64,000 nt of DNA from Domibacillus robiginosus (lineage in GTDB: Bacteria > Bacillota > Bacilli > Bacillales > Domibacillaceae), in assembly GCF_000966195.1 (NCBI RefSeq), contig NZ_LAHL01000025.1, positions 1 to 64,000 on the forward strand, read 5' to 3'. A program made the translations under genes and the position numbers. Under the pieces are notes generated by a model, which saw nothing but the letters and a program-made list of their open reading frames with translations, searched no databases and had not been told where the DNA came from. Shown here in pieces: positions 52,965-61,666 of the stretch (positions are counted from its first letter, which is position 1; each line of letters opens with the position of its first letter).

Positions 52965-54425
52965 TTACTTCACGTAGCGTGCTGTGACCATTTTCTTGCG
53001 TGTAAAGAATTCAACGCCGTCTTTGCCATTTGCATGAAGATCGCCGTAGAATGAATTTTTATAGCCCGAGAATGGGAAGAAGGCCATTGGCGCCGGTACA
53101 CCGACGTTAATGCCAAGCATTCCTGCATCAATCGTTTCGCGGAACTGGCGTACCGCTGCGGCGCTGTCTGTGTACAGGCAGGCACCATTCGCAAGAGTGG
53201 AAGCATTCGCTGTTTGAACACCTTCCGCCAAATCTTTTACGCGGACGATGGAAAGAACCGGTGCAAAAATTTCATCCTGCCAGATTGTCATCTCCTGTGT
53301 CACATTGTCAAAGATTGTGGCACCAAGGAAGTAGCCGTCTCCTTTTGAGGCTGCGTCTTCGCGGCCGTCACGCACAAGCGTTGCACCCTGCTCGATACCG
53401 GCTTCAATGTAGCCAATTGTGCGCTCTTTTGCATTTTCGCGGATGATTGGGCCAAGGAATACGCCGTCATCCAGGCCGTTGCCGATTTGAATGTTGTCGG
53501 CTGCTTCTTTTAATTTCGCGATAAACTCATCGGCGATGCTGTCTTCTACCGCCACAACAGCTGCGGCCATGCAGCGCTCGCCCGCTGAACCAAAAGCTGC
53601 GGCGGTTACTTCTTTTGCGGCCAGGTCAAGGTTTGCATCTGCCAGCACGATCGAGTGGTTTTTCGCTCCTGCAAGTGCCTGTACGCGCTTCAAGTTGGCT
53701 GCGCCTGTTTTGTATACGTATTCTGCCACTGGCTGCGACCCTACGAATGAAATAGCTTTCACTTCTGGATGCTCAAGCAGGCCGTTTACGACATCATGCG
53801 CTCCGTTTACGATGTTTAGTACGCCGTCTGGAAGGCCGGCTTCTTTAAACAAATCTACAAGTTTGGCTGCCAACAGAGGCGTGCGCTCAGACGGCTTCAA
53901 TACAAATGTGTTACCGCAGGCAATCGCCAGTGGATACATCCAGCAAGGAACCATCATTGGGAAGTTAAATGGTGTGATACCGCCAACAACGCCAACCGGG
54001 TAACGGTACATGCCTGACTCGATGTTTGTGGCGATGTCTGGAAGCTGGCTGCCCATCATCAAGGTTGGTGCACCGGCTGCAAATTCTACGCATTCAATCC
54101 CACGCTGTACTTCACCCATGGCTTCTGACAGGCTTTTTCCGTTTTCAATCGTGATCAGCTTCGCCAGCTCTTCCCAGTTGTCTACAAGAAGCTGCTGGTA
54201 TTTAAAGAGGACACGTGAACGTTTCGGAACGGCTGTCTGTGACCACTTTTCAAACGCCTTGCTTGCGGCCTGTACGGCATGGTCTACATCTTCTTTTGTA
54301 GAAAGCGGCACCTGGGCGATTTCTTCGCCTGTTGCTGGATTTACAACCGTTTCAGTCTGGCTGGACAGGGAATCTACCCATTCTCCATTTATATAGTTTT
54401 GCAGTTTTTGCACTTTAGTTATCAC
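52965..54425 (-). CDS. iolA: Methylmalonate/malonate semialdehyde dehydrogenase IolA
   Basis: A 486-residue CoA-acylating aldehyde dehydrogenase. Visible are [11 protein letters not shown], the glycine motif [11 protein letters not shown], and the catalytic Cys in [10 protein letters not shown] (about residue 284). It converts malonate semialdehyde to acetyl-CoA, CO2 and NADH; the CMAA context separates MMSDH from other ALDH enzymes. The start is GTG 54425 after AAGGAGG. The length matches B. subtilis IolA (487). It follows iolE within about 100 bases; the spacer contains a weak GGCAGCC/GGCTG dyad. Confidence 0.93.
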   Translation of the reverse strand: MITKVQKLQNYINGEWVDSLSSQTETVVNPATGEEIAQVPLSTKEDVDHAVQAASKAFEKWSQTAVPKRSRVLFKYQQLLVDNWEELAKLITIENGKSLSEAMGEVQRGIECVEFAAGAPTLMMGSQLPDIATNIESGMYRYPVGVVGGITPFNFPMMVPCWMYPLAIACGNTFVLKPSERTPLLAAKLVDLFKEAGLPDGVLNIVNGAHDVVNGLLEHPEVKAISFVGSQPVAEYVYKTGAANLKRVQALAGAKNHSIVLADANLDLAAKEVTAAAFGSAGERCMAAAVVAVEDSIADEFIAKLKEAADNIQIGNGLDDGVFLGPIIRENAKERTIGYIEAGIEQGATLVRDGREDAASKGDGYFLGATIFDNVTQEMTIWQDEIFAPVLSIVRVKDLAEGVQTANASTLANGACLYTDSAAAVRQFRETIDAGMLGINVGVPAPMAFFPFSGYKNSFYGDLHANGKDGVEFFTRKKMVTARYVK

Positions 54426-54529
54426 TGTATTTCCTCCTTGAAAATTCTATTTTATATAATTTCCAATACAAATCTAGATAAGAGAACAGCCACTCATGAA
54501 GGCTGCCATTATCTCATCATTCGTTGAGT

Positions 54530-55420
54530 TTAAACTTCAACTGTTTTATTGATTTTATCTAAGTATTCTTTTGTTCTTTTAGCAATTGGAAACGGCTTAT
54601 CAAATGGTGCCGGATACATATCCTGTTCCACAATCGCCCAGCCATTAAAGTTGATCTCTTTCAAGACTTCAAAGAATGCTTCCATATCTACTACGCCCAA
54701 TTCAGGTTCACACATGACATCTTCACTTACTGCTTTGGCAAAAGACCAGCCTTCTTGCTGCATCTGTTCTCTTACCTTCAGGTCACAGCTCTTAATATGA
54801 AGATACGGAATGCGGGCATGGTGCTTGCGCATAAAAGCAACCGGATCTCCATCTGCATATGCATGGTGGCCTGTATCCAGGCAGAGGTCGATGTCCGTGT
54901 CATTTAATAGCTTTTCAATCTGCTCTTCTGTTTCAATATGGCTTTGTGCATGCGGGTGGAACACCACTTGAAGTCCATATTTGGCTTTTGCATGGTTTTT
55001 GATTCGATTAATGTTCCCAATGAACTGGGCCCACTGTTCATCATTTAATACTTCAGGCCGGATCAGTTCACCGGTAAACAGATCTGTATAACAGTCATCA
55101 ATTAATACCACATATTTTGCTGTCGGGAATCTTAGCTGGAGATCAGCCATTTCGTCTAGCAGTGCAATCATTTCATCTGTTTTCTCATCTGACATAAGAT
55201 CACCGACAAGCGTGGTAGCCGTTAGTTTTAAGTTTCTTTTCTCAAGCTCTTCTCTCAATTGCTCGTACTGATTCGGAAGATAGCCCCAGGGTCCAAGCTC
55301 GATCCCTTCATAGCCGGACTCTGCCATTTCATTCATGCAGCGCTCCCATGGAGTTTGTTTCTCGTTTTGTGGGAACCATACTCCCCAGGAATCAGGTGCT
55401 GTACCAATCTTTACATTCAT
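54530..55420 (-). CDS. iolE: Inosose dehydratase IolE
   Basis: A 296-residue TIM-barrel protein of the xylose-isomerase/AP-endonuclease-2 type. It begins VKIGTAPDSWGVWFP, the diagnostic IolE start, and has metal ligands in MSESG-YEGIELGPWG, CLDTGHHAYADGDP, HIKSCDL and VEQDMY. It dehydrates 2-keto-myo-inositol to the trihydroxycyclohexanedione handled by IolD. AAGGAG precedes the ATG. It lies 100 bases after the dehydrogenase gene, behind a strong hairpin. Confidence 0.92.
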   Translation of the reverse strand: MNVKIGTAPDSWGVWFPQNEKQTPWERCMNEMAESGYEGIELGPWGYLPNQYEQLREELEKRNLKLTATTLVGDLMSDEKTDEMIALLDEMADLQLRFPTAKYVVLIDDCYTDLFTGELIRPEVLNDEQWAQFIGNINRIKNHAKAKYGLQVVFHPHAQSHIETEEQIEKLLNDTDIDLCLDTGHHAYADGDPVAFMRKHHARIPYLHIKSCDLKVREQMQQEGWSFAKAVSEDVMCEPELGVVDMEAFFEVLKEINFNGWAIVEQDMYPAPFDKPFPIAKRTKEYLDKINKTVEV

Positions 55421-55468
55421 AATAATGACGTCTCCTTTTCTTTTTCATATTAATTTAATTATTATTTA

Positions 55469-55494
55469 TGAGGGGGAGACTTTTCTCCCCCTCA
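55469..55494 (-). promoter_or_regulatory. Hairpin between dehydrogenase and iolE
   Basis: TGAGGGGGAGA, CTTT, TCTCCCCCTCA: a perfect 11-bp GC-rich stem, no T-run. It may stabilise the 3' end of the first gene's message or partly terminate. Confidence 0.65.
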
Positions 55495-55519
55495 ACACAG
55501 TGCTGTCCAGCCTTTATTT

Positions 55520-56665
55520 TCAGATAGTGACTTTCCCTTGATTTTTTACATTTACCCATTGCTGTTTCGCTGCCGATTCCAGGATCGCATCCACCGTCTG
55601 GTCAATTTGGGCACCAAACTCAAAGTCACATGTATACGAAGTGCCTTTTGAAACAGCTGACAACAGTTCATGTGCTTCCAGCACTTTCATATCGTTATAG
55701 CCAATCGCGATGCCGGCTGCTGGATAAAAAGCACTGTATCCTTTATGATCTGGGCCTAAGAATACCGTCCGGAACCCTCTGTCTGCACTGTCATCTGATG
55801 TAAAGTACACATTGACTTCATTCATGCGCTCCAGTGAGTAATGAACCGTTCCTTCTGTTCCCTGGATTTCAAACGCCAGGTAATTTTTTCTTCCAGCCGC
55901 TACACGGCTCGATGAGATAGTGCCGACTGCGCCATTTTCATAGTTTGCCAGAATTGTAATCACATCGTCATTTTCAACATTGGCTAGTTCTGTGGAGCCG
56001 GGTGATACAGGACGCTGCTTAATCACCGTCTTAGACAACGCGTTAACGCTTTCAATGTTTCCAAGCACAAACTGCGAAATGCTTAGCAGGTGAGAGCCAA
56101 GGTCGCCCAGGGAGCCTGATCCGGAAAATTTGTTGATATGGCGCCATGTAATCGGAAGGCTTGGGTCAAGCAGGCTGTCCTGCGCGTATGTGCCGGAGAA
56201 GCTGATAATCTGGCCCAGTTTGCCGGAATCAACCAGGTCTTTGATATAGGCATTAGCCGGATTCATCACATTATTGTAGCCGACGTAATTGACAACGCCT
56301 TTTTGTTTAGCGAGCTCGGCCAGTTCTTCAGACTGTTCAGCTGAAAGCGTAAGCGGTTTCTCGCAGTACACATGTTTTCCATTTTCCAGTGCCGCTTTCG
56401 CTACTTCATAATGGAAGGCGTTTGGCGTAGCCACATCAACGATATCCACATTCTCATCCTGTACAACTTCTTTCCAGTCAGTCGTCCATCTTGCAAAACC
56501 AAGCTGCTCAGCTGCATTTTTTGCGGCTTCTTCACTCACATCAGACACGACTTCAAAAACTGGCTTTCCAGCTTCAGGACCGAAGGTCATCAAAGCGTTT
56601 ACAAAAGCATTCGTATGAGCCTTGCCCATCCATCCTGCGCCTACTAATCCAATTCTAAGTTCCAT
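55520..56665 (-). CDS. Gfo/Idh/MocA dehydrogenase, duplicate copy 2 (operon head)
   Basis: A 381-residue NAD(P)-dependent dehydrogenase, almost identical to the gene at 42189-43334 (about 12 differences: for example NAAEQ for NASEQ, VDSGKLG for VQSGQLG, VKNQGKVTI for VQNKGRVTI). It has the Rossmann motif GLVGAGWMGKAH, YCEKPLTL and GDLGSHLLSIS. As first gene of the iolE-A-B-C-D-J run, it probably makes 2-keto-inositol from myo-inositol or another isomer. AAAGGGG precedes ATG. The AraC gene is divergent, 180 bases away, and the interval contains a block conserved upstream of copy 1. Confidence 0.87.
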   Translation of the reverse strand: MELRIGLVGAGWMGKAHTNAFVNALMTFGPEAGKPVFEVVSDVSEEAAKNAAEQLGFARWTTDWKEVVQDENVDIVDVATPNAFHYEVAKAALENGKHVYCEKPLTLSAEQSEELAELAKQKGVVNYVGYNNVMNPANAYIKDLVDSGKLGQIISFSGTYAQDSLLDPSLPITWRHINKFSGSGSLGDLGSHLLSISQFVLGNIESVNALSKTVIKQRPVSPGSTELANVENDDVITILANYENGAVGTISSSRVAAGRKNYLAFEIQGTEGTVHYSLERMNEVNVYFTSDDSADRGFRTVFLGPDHKGYSAFYPAAGIAIGYNDMKVLEAHELLSAVSKGTSYTCDFEFGAQIDQTVDAILESAAKQQWVNVKNQGKVTI

Positions 56666-56757
56666 TTTTCTATCCCCTTTAGTTATTATTTTTTATTAAT
56701 TATTGCTTTCTGAAACCTATTTTATTAAACTACATATAAAATTTCATTACTGAAAAC

Positions 56758-56800
56758 TGCCAAAAAATATAAGATTCTTGCTGTATTGAATTTTCTAATA
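56758..56800. promoter_or_regulatory. Conserved upstream block, copy 2 (between operon and araC gene)
   Basis: TGCCAAAAAATATAAGATTC then TTGCTGTATTGAATTTTCTA, shared with the block upstream of the other dehydrogenase copy. The position between the operon and the divergent AraC-family gene makes it a likely AraC-family binding site. Confidence 0.55.
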
Positions 56801-56846
56801 AATTATTGTGATTTTATGATATCTTTATAGAAAGGAGGCGATAGTA

Positions 56847-57677
56847 TTGGTTGAAAAAGGGGTATTATCACATTCAAAAATGTTTTTCCATACGCCAAGT
56901 GAATTTTCTAAAAAAGCACTTTTTCACTTGATTTACTCTGGGACTTTTTATTGCACAGATAAGTACCTCATTAAGCGGGATAATTGGAATAGTTACCTGT
57001 TTATGCATATTAGAAAAGGAAAAGTGAAAATTCAATATGAAGATAAAGAGTTTCTCGCTCCTGAAAATACATTTGTCTTCCTAAATTGTCATAAACCACA
57101 CTTATACCAGGCGGAAGAACAAACGGTTTTTGACTGGTTTCATTTTTCAGGAAACGCAAGTGAGGATTATTTTGAATACCTCTTTAGTAAAAATGGGTGC
57201 GTGTATTCAATTGATAACAATTTTCTGATTTGCGATAGCATAGAAAGTATTTTAAACATGGCTGAAAGCGACAGAATAGATGAAGATGCTGCGTCTATTA
57301 TGATCCATAAAATTCTGTATGAATTAAAGCAGCTTGTGAATCGGGAAGAGGAATTTCATCTTAAAACACTTAGGAGCGTTATCAAATACCTTGAAGGTCA
57401 TTACAAAGAACAAATAACAATTACAGATCTCGCGAATTGCGCTAACTTAAGCCCTTACCATTTTTCAAGGATCTTTAAAAAACACATGAACTGTTCACCT
57501 TATCAATACTTAACCATCTATCGTATTAATAATGCAAAAAAGCTTTTGCATAACACAAATTTGTCCGTTCAGGAAATTGCCTATTCCAGCGGATTTAACA
57601 GCGTTTCTAATTTCATAACGGTATTTAAGAAGCATACTAGTCTATCACCTAAAAAATTTAGAGAAATACAGTTTTGA
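56847..57677 (+). CDS. AraC-family regulator of inositol operon
   Basis: A 276-residue activator type: an N-terminal cupin (about 35-115, YLFMHIRKGKVKIQYEDKEF and LNCHKPHLYQAEEQTVFDWFHF) and C-terminal AraC helix-turn-helix pair (ITITDLANCANLSPYHFSRIF and LSVQEIAYSSGFNSVSNFIT) ending LSPKKFREIQF. The start TTG 56847 has AAAGGAGG eight bases away, an excellent site. It is divergent from the inositol operon, which it probably activates on binding inositol or a derivative; B. subtilis has no AraC protein in this role. The binding site is proposed to be the conserved block at 56758-56800. Confidence 0.86.
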   Translation: MVEKGVLSHSKMFFHTPSEFSKKALFHLIYSGTFYCTDKYLIKRDNWNSYLFMHIRKGKVKIQYEDKEFLAPENTFVFLNCHKPHLYQAEEQTVFDWFHFSGNASEDYFEYLFSKNGCVYSIDNNFLICDSIESILNMAESDRIDEDAASIMIHKILYELKQLVNREEEFHLKTLRSVIKYLEGHYKEQITITDLANCANLSPYHFSRIFKKHMNCSPYQYLTIYRINNAKKLLHNTNLSVQEIAYSSGFNSVSNFITVFKKHTSLSPKKFREIQF

Positions 57678-57736
57678 CGCAAAAAGTTCTGCTGCGAAAT
57701 TTTTATTTAATACTGCCGCTTAGCTCATCCTTTTCC

Positions 57737-57767
57737 AAAAAAAAAAGAAGCGGGCGATCCGCTTCTT
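57737..57767 (-). terminator. Hairpin with T-run on minus strand
   Basis: AAGAAGCGG, ATCGC, CCGCTTCTT then a run of nine Ts on the minus strand. It would end minus-strand transcripts from the IolG-type gene 330 bases upstream, and on the plus strand it lies past the AraC gene. Confidence 0.75.
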
Positions 57768-58100
57768 CATGCTCTTTTAAACGGAAGTTTTGCTATTCTT
57801 CCGTCATACTTGTTTCATTTTGCCCCTACTATAAAAAATGTCTTTCCGTCTACCATAAACTTCATCCGAATTCCTTTTTTGATCTGCCTTGAGTGTATAA
57901 GAGTAATCGTACGCTGTCTTATTTCATTACCACCTTTCTTGTTTACACTGATTTTTTCTTTATTAAAAAAAGAGTCAATAATGGAAATATATGTGATGCA
58001 TTGGCTAGATCAAAGGACGAAATTTCACTAACTTAGCATATTTTTAATGTTTTCATTTTGAGATATAAGATGGCATACAAACTGGTACTCTATAGCCTTT
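57768..58100. other. Spacer with possible tiny minus-strand frame
   Basis: No accepted gene. The minus strand reads IRQRTITLIHSRQIKKGIR then MKFMVDGKTFFIVGAK before a stop, but without a usable start in the longer frame. It may be a small remnant. Confidence 0.3.
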
Positions 58101-59141
58101 TTATCTTTCTACAGAAGAAAGTTCTCCTTCTGATTCTTCAACGTATACTTCTCTCTGTTCCTTTAACGATTTATTGGCAGCTACTAAAACTTCAAGAGCT
58201 TTTAATCCGTCCCTTGCTGTTACCTTTGAATCGTTCCCTTCACGCACATCACTGAAGAATTCATCCAATTCCAAAGAATAAGCAGTGGCAAAACGTTCAG
58301 AAAACCCAGGTAAAATATCATGCGTTTGACCAGATTTCGTTAAGATATTTACATTGTGATGATTTAGAGCATTGCCAATTTGGATGGTACCTTCAGTCCC
58401 GACTACTTCAGCACGGATATCGTATCCGTAATATGCATTTCTACTGGCTTCTATATCTCCTGCCGCTCCTGATGTAAAGCGAATGAAGCTAAGTGCATGA
58501 TCAACATCATCATATTCAGAAACAAACGGATACTTCAGTATACTTCCTTTTGTATCTACTGATTGTATTTCTGAATCTATTAAGAACCGGGCAATATCGA
58601 AATCATGAATTGAAACATCTGTGATAATCCCGCCGCTGTGTTTAATATACTCAGGAGGAGGAGCCTGCGGGTCTCTTGATATCCCTCTAAAATAAATAGG
58701 CTTCCCTATATCACCAGCGTGAATTCTTCTTTTTGCTTCCGCATATGCAGGATCAAACCTTCTCATAAAACCAACCTGGCAAAAACTTTTACTGTCTTCA
58801 ATGATTTTTGTAATTTCTTTCGCTTCTTGTACAGTAAGTGTCAGCGGCTTTTCTGCAAAGATTGCTTTTTTGCTGTTAGACGCTTTTTTTAACAACTCAA
58901 AATGCGTACTTGTTGGTGTTGCAATAATTACTGCGTCGATGCTGTCATCTTGAAAAATATCTTCTGCGTTATTTGTGAATTTAGGAACACCAAGTTCCAT
59001 TGCTGCTTTTTCAGCTCTTTTTAAATCCATGTCACAAACGGTTGTTACTTCTACATTTTGAATTTTTGATGCGTTTAAAGCATGCCAATAGCCTAATCTT
59101 CCTAATCCAAGAACAGCACAACGAATACGTTTTCCCATCAT
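58101..59141 (-). CDS. iolG: Inositol 2-dehydrogenase, IolG-type
   Basis: A 346-residue Gfo/Idh/MocA enzyme, close in length and pattern to B. subtilis IolG (344): AVLGLGRLGYWHA Rossmann, AEKPLTL (catalytic Lys), QVGFMRRFDPAYAEAK, the DVSIHDFDIARF segment with active-site Asp and His, and YYGYDIRAEVVGTEGTI. It oxidises myo-inositol to 2-keto-myo-inositol with NAD+, possibly also scyllo or chiro isomers. AAAGGGGAAAG precedes ATG-ATG. It is downstream of another dehydrogenase and the ABC importer, so these may form one unit separate from the iolE-J run. Confidence 0.83.
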   Translation of the reverse strand: MMGKRIRCAVLGLGRLGYWHALNASKIQNVEVTTVCDMDLKRAEKAAMELGVPKFTNNAEDIFQDDSIDAVIIATPTSTHFELLKKASNSKKAIFAEKPLTLTVQEAKEITKIIEDSKSFCQVGFMRRFDPAYAEAKRRIHAGDIGKPIYFRGISRDPQAPPPEYIKHSGGIITDVSIHDFDIARFLIDSEIQSVDTKGSILKYPFVSEYDDVDHALSFIRFTSGAAGDIEASRNAYYGYDIRAEVVGTEGTIQIGNALNHHNVNILTKSGQTHDILPGFSERFATAYSLELDEFFSDVREGNDSKVTARDGLKALEVLVAANKSLKEQREVYVEESEGELSSVER

Positions 59142-59238
59142 CTTTCCCCTTTCTGCAGTTACGATTATTAATAATTGTTTTTTATTTAACTATTTGAAAA
59201 TCGAACATCTACTTAAGAATCAAAAACTTGCATTACTC

Positions 59239-60441
59239 TTAGTTATCAAATACTTTTGTAAATTCCTCAGTATTTTCCTTTGAATTCTTTTTAATGGACT
59301 CTTCACTCGATGGAAAATTTTTAGGTAATGGATTTGGTTGCAAGCATGTACTGTTAAGTGTATAAAATTTTCCCAGATCCGATGAATTTAATATACCTAC
59401 CATCGCTTCAAGAGAATGATAGGCCATTTCGGAATTTGCTCTTTCTGGACGATTATCCCGAATTGCATAAGCCATGTCTGCTAATCCTAAGCCTCGAGAG
59501 TCTTCATGATACCCATGAGTTGCAGGCACTTCACTCCAGTATTCAGAAACCTTAGCTCTTGGTAACTCACTCCAGCGTGACTGCTCCTTTGTTCTTACTA
59601 GTAGCGGGCCTCCAAATAAATTGGGTCCATGAAAAGGATCTACATCTTGTATAAGCAATGTTCCTTTTGTTCCATAAATCTCCATTCTCGGCAACTCAGA
59701 ATCCCAAACGTCATAGCTAGCGATAAATGTTGAAATGACACCGTTTTCAAATTCCAAGTTGCCTGTCACGTGCGTAGGTACCTCTACCGGGATTTTTCTT
59801 CCGCTGTTTGGAACCGTTCTCTCCAGATAAGTTCTTTTTGCTAAACCACTACACTTAGCGATAGAACCAAATAAAGAAATAAGCGCGGTGATATAATACG
59901 GCCCAATATCAAGAAGCGGCCCTGCTCCCTCTTTAAACAAAAAATCAGGATTTGGATGAAGCGACTCAGGTCCGGGATAGACTACAAATGCACTTGCTGC
60001 TATTGGATCACCGATGATGCCTTGTTCTAAAACTTCTCTGCAGGTTTGAAGTCTTGCGCCTAAAAACGTATCAGGAGCACAGCCCACACGCAAACCTGTT
60101 TTTTTAGACAGATCTATAATTTTTTTTGCATCCCTAAGATTTGTTGCAAGGGGCTTCTCTGAATAAACATGCTTTCCAGCCTCCAGAGCAGCCAAAGTAA
60201 ACTCCGCATGAACATCAGGTGTAGTTAAATTTAAGATAATATCAATTTCCGGATCATGTATTAATTCATCGATGGTACATGCTTTAGAAATGTTATATTC
60301 AGTAGCCTTTTTTTTCGCTTTTTCTATATTCCGGCTGGCACAAGCTTTGATTTCAATAATGTCAAACTTTTTGCATGTTTGAAAATAAATATCACTGATT
60401 TCTCCGCAACCCAGGAGGCCGACACTATACTGTTTCACCAT
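59239..60441 (-). CDS. Gfo/Idh/MocA family oxidoreductase
   Basis: A 400-residue member: VGLLGCGEISDIYFQ Rossmann start, YSEKPLAT (catalytic Lys), GPLLDIGPYYITALISLFG for the second domain. The sequence is nearer to a group seen beside ABC importers for inositol isomers or other sugars than to IolG. It could act on a different isomer or on a keto form. The C-terminal 30 residues are lysine/asparagine-rich and probably disordered. AAGGAG precedes the ATG. It lies downstream of the permease gene and upstream of the IolG-type gene on the same strand. Confidence 0.8.
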   Translation of the reverse strand: MVKQYSVGLLGCGEISDIYFQTCKKFDIIEIKACASRNIEKAKKKATEYNISKACTIDELIHDPEIDIILNLTTPDVHAEFTLAALEAGKHVYSEKPLATNLRDAKKIIDLSKKTGLRVGCAPDTFLGARLQTCREVLEQGIIGDPIAASAFVVYPGPESLHPNPDFLFKEGAGPLLDIGPYYITALISLFGSIAKCSGLAKRTYLERTVPNSGRKIPVEVPTHVTGNLEFENGVISTFIASYDVWDSELPRMEIYGTKGTLLIQDVDPFHGPNLFGGPLLVRTKEQSRWSELPRAKVSEYWSEVPATHGYHEDSRGLGLADMAYAIRDNRPERANSEMAYHSLEAMVGILNSSDLGKFYTLNSTCLQPNPLPKNFPSSEESIKKNSKENTEEFTKVFDN

Positions 60442-60562
60442 AATTTTTCTCCTTCTGTTGTGTCTTTGAACCAGAACTATATTGTTTAACTTCTTTTAAT
60501 CGTTTTCTGTCTTAACATAGACTTTTGCCTAGTTCTTACTTTTTCACCTAACAAGAAGAGTG

Positions 60563-60604
60563 AAGTCCCTGATAAATGTTACCTAAGGTCATCAAGGACT
60601 CCAC
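60563..60604 (-). terminator. Possible terminator after permease gene
   Basis: On the minus strand GTGGAGTCCTTGAT and ATCAGGGACTTCAC pair across about 15 bases, but no good T-run follows, so transcription may continue into the dehydrogenase genes. Confidence 0.4.
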
Positions 60605-60663
60605 TTTTAAATTCCAGTTCATATGAGACTATATCATTTGAAGTTTTTGTCGATAAAATCAAA

Positions 60664-61662
60664 TTATGCTTTTTTGCTCTTACGCTGACGAAGTACGTCT
60701 ACGTAAACCGCTGCGATAATAACAACTCCGATAACAGCCATTTGGAAATCAGCTGATACATTCAGCAAGTTCAGACCGTTACGAAGAATCGCGATAATCA
60801 TCGCACCGATCAATGTTCCCCATACTGTTCCAACGCCGCCGAAAAAGCTTGCACCGCCGATGATAACGGCTGCGACTGCATCGAGTTCATAAGAAAGACC
60901 AGCAAGAGGGAAAGCCGAATTTACGCGGCCAACCATGACAAGGCCAGCAAGACCTGCCATCAAACCGCTGAGTGTGTAAACAATTAGTAAAACACGATCA
61001 ACATTAATACCTGAAAGATGGGCTGATTCTCTGTTTCCACCGATTGCATAAATATAACGGCCTGTTTGTGTTCTTGTTAAGAAAATATGGAAAATCACGT
61101 ATACGGCAATAACAAGCAAAAAGCTTACCGGCACTGGTCCGACAAATTCACTGCCTAAAAATTGGATTAAGAAAGGAAAACCGGCAATTGGTGCGGCTGC
61201 TGTGATAATTAGTGCCAGACCACGGGCAATATTCATAGTACCCAGTGTTGAAATAAATGGGTGAGGTAAGCGCAATTTTGTTAAAAGTAAACCATTAAGT
61301 AAACCAAATCCGGCTCCGACTGCCAAGCAAACAATAATTCCCAAAACCGGGCTTAAGCCCATATTTACAGAGACAATCCCCATGGTCATAATAGAAATAG
61401 CCAGAATTGAACCAACTGACAAGTCAATCCCTGCTGTTAAAATCGGTAGAAGCATCCCAATGGCAAGCAATGCGTTAATACTGGATTGCCGGGCAATATT
61501 CATGATGTTATTCATTGTCATAAATTTATCCGATAAAATGGTCAGTGTAATGACTAGAATAACTAACCCAATAAGAGCTCCAAACTTGCTGACAAAGCCT
61601 TTCACTGTTTTTTTCTCGCCTGAAACCTGTTCTTGTTCTTTTGAAATTGCTGCTTCACCCAT
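60664..61662 (-). CDS. ABC importer permease (RbsC-like)
   Basis: A 332-residue permease of the ribose/inositol class with about nine helices. Conserved segments: ALLAIGMLLPILTAGIDLSVGS, PHPFISTLGTMNIARGLAL, GGNRESAHLSGINVDRV and LDAVAAVIIGGASFFGG. It forms the membrane pore with the ATPase encoded directly upstream (stop and start four bases apart). Because it accompanies inositol dehydrogenases, inositol or an isomer is the likely cargo. GGGGGT precedes the ATG. Confidence 0.87.
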   Translation of the reverse strand: MGEAAISKEQEQVSGEKKTVKGFVSKFGALIGLVILVITLTILSDKFMTMNNIMNIARQSSINALLAIGMLLPILTAGIDLSVGSILAISIMTMGIVSVNMGLSPVLGIIVCLAVGAGFGLLNGLLLTKLRLPHPFISTLGTMNIARGLALIITAAAPIAGFPFLIQFLGSEFVGPVPVSFLLVIAVYVIFHIFLTRTQTGRYIYAIGGNRESAHLSGINVDRVLLIVYTLSGLMAGLAGLVMVGRVNSAFPLAGLSYELDAVAAVIIGGASFFGGVGTVWGTLIGAMIIAILRNGLNLLNVSADFQMAVIGVVIIAAVYVDVLRQRKSKKA

Positions 61663-61666
61663 ACTA

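Noticed and set aside
57768-58100. Tiny minus-strand frame MKFMVDGKTFFIVGAK
   Set aside because: Only 16 codons from its ATG and no independent evidence of coding.
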